In this document: positions 1-12,900 of the stretch, in pieces | Position numbering within the stretch: the stretch's first letter is position 1 | Layout of the letters: every line of letters starts with the position of its first letter | Source: Phoronis australis | Taxonomy: Eukaryota > Phoronida > Phoronidae | NCBI GenBank assembly: GCA_002633005.1 | Contig: NMRA01000010.1 | Span: forward strand, 1,932,352 to 1,996,351 | Direction of reading: 5' to 3' | Length of the DNA stretch: 64,000 bases | The notes under the pieces: model-generated | Seen by the model: only the letters and a program-made list of their open reading frames with translations | What the model was told of the DNA's origin: nothing | The model's database searches: none | Made by a program: the position numbers and the translations under genes

Positions 1-1784
1 CAATTCATAAAAGGAACAACCACAACTGAGCAGGATCACACCAAACTAAAGGAAGTTCACCGATTGCTTCTAGGACCCTAGATTTACCAAGAAAAACAAT
101 CGTTTTATACTACAATTGCATTGCTATAAATCAATGTGCTGATATACAAGTAAGAACTTTGTATTAGTTATATCAATTGTTTCAGTCCGAAAAGAGGGAT
201 TTTCACTTGACCTCTTTATCACCATATTTTGCTCCGAGCAATGTAGCTAAGATGTTTTTAGGTATGTTTTGACAAAAGCAGTGCTGCGGTTCCAACAACA
301 GGAAAAAAATGAAACTAACTTGACAAATGTTAGTCACACAAAGATCAATCCCCTTCATAAACCTTAGTATGCAAACTGTGTGGTTGTAAAATCAAGTAGT
401 GGCAGTCTGTGTACGACCTTTGACAATATGCACCCCTAGCCATTTAAAAAAGCCGAATGAAGGAACACTTTGCCCCCAAAATTTCCAATTTTCATTTTTA
501 AATGTCTATGCTCTGATTAATGTTCACAAAACAAGCAGAAGACAAATCTGGTTGATGGAAAAACTGGGTAAAATCATTGGTGGATCTAGGGTGGCTGAAT
601 GGGGGGGCAACAATAATTATTGAAAGAAAATGTTCATGTGGACCCTAAAAATGGCGTGCCAACAGTGTGTTTGATTGTGTCCATAAAACGCTTTACCACT
701 CTTGAATAATCCATCTATGGCAGCGCTCGATGCTTAGCTAAAAACCAAGTCGCATTTGGCAACCTGGCAAACGAAATCGGATGTCGCCAAAACTGAAAAT
801 CTCAGGCACCTAGATTTCCTATCTGGACGTAAAGGTTCGTCACCCAAAAAGAAAAAAGGAATGGCTGTAGTAACATCCGTTCCCTTGTGCTCCTCCAATT
901 TCCCCCGAAAATCCCCAAATGTAGATGTACCTTCATTTTCTAATTCAATTACTCCCATCGACAAAGAAACATAGAACGCAGATTGAAGGCACGAATTTTA
1001 CCAATCTTGCCTGGTTTTTGCCAACCTTTCAGACTTCTGTCTGTTTACTTCCTTTTGTAATATAACGCGGTGGCAAATGAGCTGATTTCACCAATTAAAT
1101 GGAACAATTGTGAATCAAAGGCAATAAATCTAGGAAAACCGTTAGCAATTCAAAGTTTGGAAGCCAACACAAACGTTGAAATGAATTTAGAAGGAATTTT
1201 TGTCTGACTTTGATACTCTTACACTGGCAACTTGGAATTTTCTCAGGTCACCAAACACAATCTGAGGTCCCATTGGCGACCTCCAGGTTGCCAAATCAAG
1301 CGCTGTATGAAAATAAGTAATACATCAGCTGCATAAATGTGACACTACCATAAGGCGGAAAGCTTAAATAGTAAATCAGGCTGTGTGTACTCCAGCAGTG
1401 GCATTCCAATTTGTTACTCTTCACAGAAAACCAGTATGAGAACCCAAGGCTCCGGTCACTGAACAAGAGGCTCTGAGCCTCAGGTCACTGAACAATAGGT
1501 TCTTGTCACTGGACAACACAAAACATTAGAAACTCTCAGAGCCAGCAGTTGTTAATGGGTGAGTGACTCTCAAAGGCAACCTCCTCTTAACCAACTCAAG
1601 ACAATTCCGTCACTGTAATCCAGCTTCAGAAGTTCTTGAAGCCCACACAGCCTTTGAAAACCAAGTTCATCCACAATTTCAAAAATAGAGCATCCAAAAT
1701 GTGTTTCTCTATATCTCACGACCTTTATGGCCAATAACGCATGACAGCGTTGTTATGACTTCAAGTCAAATTGCTGTAATAGTG

Positions 1785-1895
1785 TAGTATTACTCTGGAG
1801 ACATGGTTCAGGAGAAAGGTTTTTCCTATCTTATTACATCATTCTAAACCAACTTTTTTATTTTCGTTAGGCGAATGAGCTCCCACAGTTAAGAC
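1785..1895 (+). repeat. Dispersed repeat, family D copy 1
   Basis: About 110 bp beginning near GGAGACATGGTTC and running through CTAAACCA to the GAATGAGCTCCC region. It is a diverged copy of 33822-33920 in the same orientation. No coding capacity or terminal structure seen. Confidence 0.5.
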
Positions 1896-3433
1896 ACACA
1901 TGCTTACTGGTTTACTTAATTGAGTGCCCCAATATCAGGGTGTCTAAATTTGGGCCAGGGAGTAAAAATGAGGAGTCGAGGACCCTCTAGAAGGCCTAGG
2001 TGGATCCTTTTGTCTTTCAATACAATGATTTAGCATTCCTTGAATGGATCAAGTTTAGTTCACTGAGCGCATCAATGGCAAGATACACCACGGCTAACCT
2101 GATTTATTCCGTTTGGGATGACGCACAACTGCGACATGGGCCCCAAGATTTCATATCCTCGTTCATAGAACACAAGCACGTAGATCGTTAAAGCAACAAA
2201 GTTGTCAGTAAAAACAGCATGAAACAATGTCTGAAAGAGGAAACTTGGCAGCCATCAATCCAATTTAGGAAGTACTAGTGTCTAGTCAAAATAGGTCGGT
2301 GTGACTCCTCTTGAATCAGATGTGTCAAGCCCTTTGTCAATAAACAACCAAAAACACAATACTGAAAAGGAGACCAGGAAAAAACCAAAGTTAATTTAAC
2401 CCAACGAAACACTAATGAGACGGAACAAACCAGAATCTTTCCCTGCGGTCATATCAAGCCTGCATCATTAACACCATTTCTTAAATCCAAACACATATTT
2501 ACTCAAATTCAACCCACTGCACAGTGCTAACTATTGACAAGAAAAACATTTCTTATTGATCTCCATTGGGCCTGCTCACAAAATCTCACAAAGCAGGCCA
2601 CACGAGACGATCGCTCAACCCAGACTGGACAGTGGTGAGCTCTTTACCAGTAGCAGAGATACCAAATGTCCAACAGGTCAATCAACACTGCTGAAGCAGA
2701 TTTGATCATCACCAGCGACCACAATCAATAATTAGTACTCACAACTCCTAGGCATTGAACTAACAGCAACATGTCCCTCCAGACAGTCTAGAGTTCACTG
2801 GATGGGACTGTGACTCTTTGCTACCCTCCGCAGAGTTTAGCACTCCTAGAAAGGTCAAGGCTCTGATGTACGCCTTCATACTCACTCTGATATAGGCAAC
2901 ACTAAGTCAACTCCCAAAATTCCTGAAATTAGAGCTGGCTGTGATACAACACTCTGAGCTGTTACAGACTTCCTCACTACACACAGTCACTCACAGCAAA
3001 GGTCGAAAGTAGGTCAACCAATTGTTGGAGCAGTCTACTTTTGTCAGCAGGGGTTGGGAGGTCACCAACGGTCCCAGCCAATGAGGGTCTGTCTGTGTAC
3101 ACAAGAGGATCAGCTGATTAGCTGGACTACACAATTCATAACTTTACCAGTCTGGGCTATGCTAAGGCTGGTGCTTGGAGGTAAACCAAAACAGAGGCTC
3201 ACAAACAGTTCAATTTATACACAAATCAACACCAGCAAGAGAGTTAAATTTGTGAATCTACCAAAATCAAATGTACTCGGAAAACAGGATGGCTTTCGTA
3301 CAAAACCTAATTGCGACAGTGACCAAATAATCCAAATATACGGGACGACGAAATACTAACTGAAAACTGCAAACTGGCGTTCAGTCACAGACCTATCTAT
3401 TTGGTAACTCGAGCACCACCAGCAGGCAACTGT

Positions 3434-3604
3434 GAGCATACCAGTGGTGTGGTGGTAAAATTAGGGGTAAGTAGGCGCTCAAAGCCCATCGTATCACCTT
3501 GAGCACTGAACTAACTTACGGTGCGTAGGCGCTACGTTCAAATGCCAAAAGGTGGTTGGCTGCGCCTACGTGCACTTACTCCCCACTACAGCACTGGAGA
3601 ATAC
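3434..3604 (-). mobile_element. 155-bp hAT-like MITE with 8-bp target duplication (copy 1)
   Basis: The element proper is 3442-3596. It is the reverse complement of an element of exactly the same length at 12942-13096. Its ends form short terminal inverted repeats, CAGTG at the left and CACTG at the right. It is flanked by near-identical 8-bp sequences, GAGCATAC (3434-3441) and GAGAATAC (3597-3604), as expected of an old target-site duplication. Eight-base duplications and CAGTG-type ends are characteristic of hAT transposons. It carries no reading frame and so is non-autonomous. Confidence 0.8.
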
Positions 3605-3699
3605 ATGGACGTCGATCATGTAGCTGTAATGACGTGTCAACTCAGCCACCCAACAGGGATCCGATAGCTTCTGGACTATATAAGAATTAAAAAATACTA

Positions 3700-3965
3700 G
3701 TAATGGTTACACAGGAGCCTAGAAAACAATCCAAATTTGGCCAACTTCAGAGCATGATGTCTGTGAGATGGCTGATTACATCCATATGATATAAAACTTT
3801 CTGATATTATCGTTTATGCACTGTTCTCTAAAACATTACAGGACTTGTTTTTAAATTGATCCACTTTTGAATGAGGGAGGGGTTTATGAAAAATCAGACT
3901 TTTTATGATTTTTATGGAAAACTGAAAAACTGCATGATAAAAAACGAAACAGCATTTCACCTTGA
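3700..3965 (+). repeat. Dispersed repeat, family C copy 1
   Basis: Roughly 250 bp of AT-rich repeat. Shared blocks are CCAAATTTGGCCAACTTCAG, an ATGGCTGAT block, a CTCTAAAA/TTTTAAAT block, a CCACTTTTGAATGA block and a TTTTTATGaAAA..TGCAT tail. Related copies lie at 16260-16510 (reverse), 23895-24120 and 34935-35170. No coding potential seen. Confidence 0.55.
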
Positions 3966-4727
3966 ACACTTATTAACAAAAATTTTGTCATACTTTTGAT
4001 TCCATTATCATTTTTTTGCTATGGTTACACCTTTTTTGCCAGTTTTATTAAAACATGGTAGCACGACCAAATCAATGGCAGGTTGGCATTAAGTCAAAAA
4101 TCAAATTCTACAGGGCTGGCTTTTTGTTTTCAGTTAATATGTACTTTTCTTGACTTAGATTCTAAAAAATTATAGACATTTGGCAGAAAGCACAGACTTT
4201 TTGATCAAGTTCTACATTACCCTTAGAGAATCCACGGCTACTTTCAATCACAGTACGCTTCAGCTCTCACCTAAGAGCAATTGTTATACCCACGGACCAG
4301 GCAGTCTCAAGTAGACTGCAGTTTTTCATCAATAGTTGAGACACCCCTAAGACAAGACCCTTGCGAAAAGACTACGAACTTAACTCCTGAAGAAGAAAGC
4401 CCAGAGCAGAAAGTCTGTACATCAAGAAGTATTGAAAAACATTACTTGTGAGTTCTCGTCCAAACTGAACAAACAGCCAAGCAATGCTGTTATAAACAGA
4501 GTTAAGCTCATTTGTTAATAACTTGACATTTTCATGGAAAAACACTCCTGGGGTAATCTCAGCAGACTTCAAATTTAATTTTAAATAGCATTCAACGGAA
4601 AGTGCCACATTCTGGACTTCTTAATGCCATATAATTGGGTACACTTTGTTTCTGTCCAAGTTTGATGTAAAATTCAGCAGCTATGACAAGTCAAATTGGA
4701 TGGCTACATGATTATCTGATGTCAGCA

Positions 4728-4915
4728 GAGATGGTAAACGACACGGAGGTGGTAAGTGACAGACATTGTGAGTGACATGGAGACACAACGTGACATGGAG
4801 ACCGTGTGTGACATGGAGATGGTAAGTGACATGGAGATGGTAAGTGACATGGACATGGTGACGAAAAGAAGGTAAGTGGCATGGAGATGGTAAGTGACAA
4901 ACATTGACAGTGACA
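4728..4915. repeat. 18-bp minisatellite
   Basis: Imperfect tandem array of an approximately 18-bp unit, consensus GTGACATGGAGATGGTAA, with interruptions. Because 18 is a multiple of 3 it stays open in several frames, which explains the serine/methionine/cysteine-rich open frames on the opposite strand. Not coding. Confidence 0.85.
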
Positions 4916-7900
4916 AAGAATCTTCAACATAGAACACAATATGACCGAAAACTGGAGTTACATTTCGTGAAACTTCATTGTTAATAAAGTTTGCACAGTC
5001 TTTTGTCTGTACTGTTCAGCTAGCAGCAGCACACAAAACAGAGGGTAAAAATTGAAACCTTATGCAATACAGTACCTAGAATAATTCATTTAAAACTGAA
5101 CTAACGAAGTTTTTCAGAATTACTTTTGTGTGAAATTAATGAAGCTTTGGCATAACTCTGCTTGTTACAAGACCACACAAAATACACACACTCACTGACA
5201 CATAATGCGACTGGAAACCAAAAATTCTCTGCGCCAATATAACAGGATGTCAACAGAACAGTTGGGAGGAGATGATTATAAAATTGCAGGCCATTATCGG
5301 ACAATTTTCATCAACAACATTCCCAACTTTTATTAGGTTCTAACAGGAACAGACATGCTAACAGACAGTCATGCAACAGCAGAAACCATGAATCATTATT
5401 TCCAATAAGCAATACCATCAACATTCACTGTATACTACCTCCTACCACAGTCATCTTCCAGGTTAACTGTGGAGGGGGGGTGCTATAACATTAAAATGCA
5501 CACGGACTATTTCTGTCAGCTCTCCTTCAACTAAGTATGGGCATTTCACTGCCTCCATTTGACTAAGTGCCAGTCAAACTGCCCATCCATTACCAATAAG
5601 TGAGGGAGTTGCTTAAGTTTTGGGTGCTAAAACTTCCACGAGACAGGATTGACAAGGATGCAGGCATTTTTCAGGAGTCTGGATCAGGCAAATTGGCAGT
5701 GCGCATTCAGTCTAGCATTGGCAGTGAAATATTGTAACAGGAGAAAGTTGAAAATGAATAGTGAGACACGATTCATGGTCCAAGTAGTCAACATCTCAGA
5801 TTTCATTTTCAACTTTCTTGTGTTACTTTGGCAAAAAACTAGTGTTATTGAAATATTGTAAATTTCAGAGTTGACCGAACACAGCATTAATGCAGACAAA
5901 TACAGTATGTTTGCATGCTCCAATATTGGCTTAGCTCCTTTGGGTCCCCTTTTTCAGGATGGGTCTCTCCATTCAAAGCAAAATGACCATGTCTCATGAT
6001 TTCAATCAGAGAACCACAGTGGACAAAAGGTCCCAATCAACATACCAGCCACAAATGGACTGAGAAGATCCAACTAAGATTGACAATTACCCAAGTCAAA
6101 AGACAGGATGACATTCTGACTTGTATTTCTAAAAACTAATCAAGAAGTGAATGAATTCAGTTGGCCTTCATTGAATCAAATTGTTTTGTCATTGCCTGCG
6201 ACACATCTCTATCACAACAGTTCTCAAGTAGCATAAAGTGAAATTTAAAGCAACAACAAATTCTAAAATTTGGCTCAACATCTGGCAAAACTGGATATTT
6301 GTATTCATAAATAACCAAAGCTATATTCAGCGCGGCATTGGCAGGTCAAAAATAGCCAATCTCAAAATAATAGGAAGTAGCTTACCAAACAAAAAAGCAC
6401 AAAAGCTCCACTCATATACCACAGCATACACCCTAGAAATCATGTAGTATTAACTTGGTCTTATTTCACAACTCAAATTTGTGTGACCGCTGCAAAATTA
6501 AAATCAAAGCATGTGACACTCGCCATTGTGTGAAACAGGATGTTCCAATGAATTAGTCATATCAGCTCAACGTTGGCCCATATAGCTTTCAGGGCATCGT
6601 GTGTAAACCATAATAAGGGTATATACGGGCTACAGGAAGACGAGATAGAACGTGCACACTCCAAATATTTCTTCACCTTTGCATTGTGCAATATATGTGA
6701 AATTTCAATAGTCCTGATTCCACCAGTGTTTGTGCATCACAATAATTTTATTTTCAGCCCCAGGAGCACATAAAATCGATGAGGTTTTGGACAGGCGAGT
6801 GCTCATCAGACAAGTTTATATTCACCGGATTATTCTAATGGGCTCTTACTTTTCCCTAATACCTCGTTCACAAACTAGCTATGTTTTCGCTAGCACTTTC
6901 ACCAGTACCAAAAATGCCATGTGAATGGTTACGTGTCTCGCGTTCTGCTGCAAGGTTTAGTTACCCTGCCGGCGTTTCACTGCCACTTTTGTACCCAGGC
7001 GGCTTACTTCTAAGGACACACTTGCGCAGGGGTAAGATGTCTTTGTTTATCGTGGAATCAATCAATTTATGACACACAGTTTAGTATCTTGACACAAAAT
7101 TTCTCGCTTAAAGGGTAGTGAGGAAAGAAACAAACTACTGCAGAAAATGAACCCTTCGTGGACAACTCGTCTGTCTGGCTAAAACACTAACGAATATTAA
7201 AATTTTAACCACCGAAACAGCAGTGTTTTTGCCACATGCAAACCCAGGGTAACGTGTGATTCAGAATGACTGGCTGGTGCCTCTAGTTTGATTAATGAGG
7301 TCTGGACCAGATACCAACAGGGTTAGTTTCACAGCTTCTATTTCCAAGAAACTATGTGATCATGTGATCACACCTTATAATACAAGACCCGACCTCATGG
7401 GGTTCAAGTGACAATGCACGCTTAGTACCATGATTTATGGTTCCTTCAAGATGCTCTTTCTGTGGAGGGGGGGGGATTCTGATGTTGGCAGCAGAAAAAA
7501 ATGTCAATTGCAGAATGATAAACCCGAGAAAGAGTGTAAAAGAAGCCGGTGGTGGTTTCATAATTCTTTCCTAGTCCCATGTGAATACAAATGGCAGGTT
7601 GAACTGATGCAACGGTCTCGGCAAATGTTTGAAGAAATCCAATTACACAAAATCTCCTTATCATACAACAGGCACTAGAACGCTGTTAAACAACAGAGCA
7701 TAAACCTCTTTGTATATAACAACAAGCATCGCTAATGACAGAGATATAAGCTGACCTCGGTTTTCTCATATTTTCTGGGAAACCGGATCCACCCGAAAAT
7801 CAAAATCAGTTGAGTTCTTCTCATTTGGAATACACGGGTCAAATGTCATGAAGATCCATCAAAGAACTCGTTGGATATCAAAGCAGACACAAATAACAAC

Positions 7901-8633
7901 TTGCCACCAGGTGGTGCCAAAGAAGTCAGATCAGTCAAAAAATAACACCAGTCATGTTTTTTCTCAATAAAAACAAACATGCCAAATTTTACAAAAAAAA
8001 AACACCAAAGAACTTGTTTGATATCGAGGAAAGTAAAAATAACATTACCTCTAGGGAGCAACACAGATTTCTTATAAAAACATAGGCCAAGGGAACTAAG
8101 TATTGGATGAAGGAAAAACTCCAGTATCTGACTTTTTGTAACACTCTGCCATCTATTGAGTAAAATGGAAACTACAGGATCAAAACATGCAGAGCAATAC
8201 TGCACTCGTACTTTTTTGAATTCCCCAATACGGTCCACAGTTTAATGAAATTTATTAGTCATCAATGTTAAAATTCGCGTTAAGTCGTCGTTTCCTAAGT
8301 GGCTGTCTAAAACAGACATCTTTTTCTCTCTTAGGTGTCCACGCTGTCATTTTTTAAAACTGGCCGTCCCAACAACAGCCACTAGACGAGTCCCTATCAG
8401 CCACATTTTCATGACGACCATTTGTACCGTTGGTTACTGTCGATGCAAGGAAAATATTTGTATTTGAACGACTTCGAATGAAGCCTTAATATAACAATTG
8501 CATAGTATTACTATCACCAATCACCCTGGCAACGGCAGACCAGCGAAGCCCATACCTGAGACAAATGCTAATTTCATGTAATCCCCTGAATTTCCAATGC
8601 TTAAAATGAAAACGACAAAATGTAAATCATCTT

Positions 8634-8900
8634 CTTGAGCAGTGTTACAACAAGAATCTTCCTAACATGAAAAGGCACACAGTAGATCTTATCTGCTGCC
8701 CTGACACCTATTGGGTAATACGAAAACTACTATCTTGAGCAATGTTACAACAGGAATCCTTCTAGCATGAAAATATTTAACGATAGATTTCATTTACAGC
8801 CCTGCCGTCTATTAAGTAAAAGGAAAACTAAAAGGTGTCTAACATCCTGAGCAACGTTACAACAGAAATCATCCTGACAAAGAAAACAAATGCTAACGAG
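8634..8900. repeat. Three tandem copies of a 100-113 bp unit
   Basis: The block TTGAGCA(G/A)TGTTACAACA recurs near 8634, 8734 and 8846, each time followed by a GAATCcTnCTAnCATGAAAA-like segment. A second shared block, CTGnC(A/G)(C/T)CTATT(G/A)(A/G)GTAA, is found near 8700 and 8803 and once more upstream near 8148. The unit is non-coding and diverged. Confidence 0.6.
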
Positions 8901-9788
8901 ACAGAAACCAAGAACTGCATGAAGGTAAACCATCCTTGTGAGTAATGGCACAACGAAATTGGAGAAGAGCAGTTGGAGAGTGAGCTTATCATCCACCTGA
9001 GTACACGCAAGAGAATTTGGTGAAACACAAACAGGCAGTATCAGATGAAGGCTGTGATAACATTTCTAAGAACTATGCAGTTTCATTGAGAATTGAGGAC
9101 ATACCATAAACAAACCAGGCTGGGAAACAATTTCCTAATGTTGATGAGTTGTTTACTCTCAAAGGACCAATGAATGGGTTTAGTTGGCAGCAGTTTGCTC
9201 AGATGTGGTATGCTGCTGAATTGGATATAGGCAAACACTCTTCACTTGTATCATCATGTGATTACCAATCTTAAAGTGGGTTTATTTTCCATGAGTGCCC
9301 AGGAGTTGCCCCGGATACAATTTTCATTTTCCATCAATTAGCTTTCCATGAAAAGTAGACAGTGGTTACGTCCTTAGGTAACACATTACATGAACTTGCG
9401 ACGCGACTCACCAAAATGATACTATTCTTATTCATTCCCACAAATTTTACTTTGACTTTTCTGCGAGTTTTCGCTTTATTTTTCATGAAATTCCACACAT
9501 GGAGAATATGATTTCAGTTATCCATTAGAACAATTTTCCAACCAGTCACCACTCGCCAAAACAATTTGGCAACAAGAACAAAATTTCCAGGGAAATTTCA
9601 ACACGAAAAAAATCTCTGCACAAAATTGCCTTCGCCAGTTCAGCCGAGTCAACTGGCTAAGGCATCTGATTGGCTTCAAAGCCGGAAGTCTTCATCAAGA
9701 ACCCATCAGAAGTCTAAACAGGTTGACCCAACGATGTCAATTAAGCATAGCCAATGAGAGGTCAAAATGTCTGACCAGCAGTACTCAC

Positions 9789-9975
9789 GTGGCTTGTATT
9801 AAAGCAATGACTTGTGAGTAGGTTTTCCCAGTCACCGACTGTCCATTGACCGACACGATACGGTCACCCGTGTTAAGGCCCGCCTTGTGGGCGGGGCCGG
9901 ACTCTTTGACTTGTCGGACGAAAATGGTATCCATGGGTTCCAGAGAACTTAGCCGAGTCTTCTTACGTTTGGTGC
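9789..9975 (-). CDS. ARHGAP21: ARHGAP21/23-like exon: C-terminal half of PDZ domain
   Basis: 187-nt exon. On the minus strand the acceptor CTGTAG precedes GCACCAAACG, and the donor is CCAC followed by GTGAGTAC. It needs one base from the previous exon to complete a Gly codon, then reads [18 protein letters not shown], the strand and helix region [18 protein letters not shown], and [36 protein letters not shown] is the canonical second half of a PDZ fold. It ends in mid-codon (phase 2), so at least one more exon must follow at lower coordinates or outside the window. Confidence 0.92.
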
Positions 9976-12900
9976 CTACAGAATGTAGAACAGATTGAAA
10001 GAATATATTTTACAATTTCAATTTAGCATCACTGCCAAAAATTGACTTTTGTCATTCTTCAAAGCCAAGCTATGTTGATGCACCAAAATTCTGCCAAATG
10101 TTGTATGATGCAAATTCATACACCATACACCATGCTGACAGTACATTAAAACATTCAAATGCTAGCTTTTGCTTCGCAATTGGACAAAAAATTCCACTTT
10201 TGTGCCATAATGTATACTAAATAGAAGAAGCTACACCATACCATTTCCTAGCTCATCAATAAATGTATTAAAACTCCCAATAACCTTACTAGCACAATAT
10301 TATGTATTCTCTAGTCAGTACAAAAGTACATATTTACCGTCAACGTCATCTGCATTGCGGGACTCCGGTGTACTCTGGAAAACAGAAAACACACACACTG
10401 AGACTCATCAACGTGAGCAAATCCAAACATGTCAGTCGCAAGGACATTCCGCACAATCTTGTACTAGGTGCTCACTGGACTACAACTCATAACAACATTT
10501 CACTGACGTAGGATTTAGAGTGTGAACAAGTGAATATGATTAGAAACGAGCCTTTCACAAACAAAAATATTTTGAACATCACTAGTTTTACGTCTTGCTC
10601 CTATGAATGTTAGAGAAGAAAAATGAAAACTTCAAAATCTCAACAACAACCATTTTCAAGAATTGGTTGACGGTAAGACCAATGTAATCACTTGAGGTTG
10701 ATGTACAAATTCAGAAACAAGTCAAATGTACCAAATCCACAATACTACAGTTTTTGCTTTTAATCATTCAGCCAAGGACTAGGTCTCATCTTGATACTGT
10801 CAAACGATGAAAATTTATTAGACTTAATGAACGGTCACTTCAAAAAAGTCAATTTAATATAGCAGATGATGAAAATGTGCTAGCAACGTTTTGTGCTAAG
10901 TTATTAAGAGACAATTAAAAAATTAATAAATTTTGACTTATTAACAAATGTAACTTGTTTATAAAATACCATTGCTTATTTTTTTACTTTAAATTGTGAA
11001 ACTGAGAAAGTTAAAAAAGAGGTAGAATCCTGTGTTGCAACGATTCAACGATTTGTCACCGACAAAGCTATTAAAAAAAAAACTGAATCGAAATCAATTC
11101 CAAGTCAGTAATATCGATTCCGTGATATTCAGTGACAAAAGTTGAACATTCAAGTTAATGAGGTGAAGTAACTAACTTCAGGTGCATGCAAATTATCGTC
11201 TGATTCACAGTTGTTCGATAAATGAATTCAGAAAAAATTTCTAATTCCCAACACCTCACGATCCGAAAACTAGACAGCATTATCTCCCCCGCCCCCGCAG
11301 CAGGGAGCCATGCAAGGACACCCAATAACAACCAACTACAATGCTCAACACAATAGTTCACCATCCCAAACATATGTTCAAACGGTGGCAGAACACCAGT
11401 GATCTGTGACTCACAACATGGCCACCAGGACACAAAACACAATGAGGGAATTCTTTGACTACTGTTCACAGCATAACACACAGGGAGCTTTGCAGGTTCA
11501 AAGAATGCGTAGGATATGAACACATGTGCTCAAATGCACACATTGGAACATATACACAAGAATGGAATCCTAATACAACAATAACAAGGAAGTTCAGCAA
11601 GATTATAATATTAAAAAAGAACAGGTCGAACTTACTTTAGTCTCAACATTCTATACTTATCAAAAAAACATGACCTTGCATTGGCAATTACATTTCATTG
11701 ACAATTTAGCTAAAAGCGGGGCTGTGCACAACCTTAGATATAACTGGCCAGAGCGGGACAACACCCATTCAGTTTTCACAAAGCAAAGCCAAAATTAAAT
11801 TTTGTCCTCAACAGATATGCTGTTCTGTACCGAGTTGACAGGTTTACGGCGCTAGGTGATGGCAAGTCCAATAATGTAGTCTATGACGTGATTAAAAACT
11901 TCATTGAACTAACTCTTTGAAAGATAAGATATAATCGTTAGCTTTTTTAACAGCATACACACCTCTCCTACCTATATCAGTTGCACGTTATTTACCCTAC
12001 CATCACTTACAGAATGAAATGAGTAACTCATAGACACAGCACCAGATGGGTGAAAAGTCTGAGACAGACTTGAGTCACTCCTCAAAAACTACATTTCATA
12101 AACGTCTGCTTTCAGCTAAACGTCTGCTTCTGCCTACCCAACCACTTATACATCAGATGGAGACTAAAATAGTCAATGAAAGTTGTCAGTCATCAATGTC
12201 TCACCAAAGCCTGAACCACAGGAATTCTGACTTAATCACAGCTATACTTCTTGATGACTTCGCCTATTTAGAAATCGCAACTGCTAAACAGATTTTCTCG
12301 TAAATAATAGGCAGGAAAATTCACCAACTTCCTTTTTTCTGGGAATATTTATCGTCTCATGAGCACTGAAAATAAACGCTCAGTATTTCTAACATAAAGT
12401 GGTGCCACAGGTGATAAATTGTAATAGATTTTGTATTTTAATGAATAAAATTACTGAACAAAAGTAAAAGACAATAGGTACATAACAACATACCTAGGGA
12501 GGATTAAAAACAATCATAACTTTCAAGAACACGATTCAAGATTTAAGAACACATGAACATCATTTGTGAACACAAAACAACACAACTGATTGTTATGCAA
12601 TAGTCACATGACAGGGGGTTCCAGATTTTGAGAATCAGTTGAATGCCTGTTATTCAGTAAAGAATCTTGGATCTCAAAATGCAGGACCCCTGCATGCGGC
12701 CATTATCAATTACTTGTCTAATTTTGATACACGTATTTGCTAATAAGTAGGAAGTAAATTAACCAATACCTGTCAAGTTGTGACTGCAATCATTGGTTGC
12801 TTCTTGGTGACAGACAAACTAGTTTAGCCAATGACACCGCAATTAAATTTTTTACACCACCGACCGGTGGGAAGAGCTAAAAACTTACACAAAAATTTTC

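Larger units (their letters stand above)
1..9788. other. Non-coding stretch downstream of the last visible ARHGAP exon
   Basis: No convincing exon seen on either strand. On the minus strand this is probably a long intron of the ARHGAP21/23-like gene: the last visible exon (9789-9975) ends in a good donor in mid-codon. I looked for the segment that should follow the PDZ domain and did not find it. The open frames here (for example 2000-2191, 3054-3359, 7430-7678, 7846-8238) have no recognisable domain and no exon-like borders. The stretch holds a minisatellite, a hAT-type MITE, a 100-bp tandem cluster and dispersed repeats, listed separately. Confidence 0.6.

Noticed and set aside
9640-9700. 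tRNA-like segment CAACTGGCTAAGGCATCTGA
   Set aside because: Resembles an A box, but no B box or T arm follows at the right distance; at most a decayed SINE.
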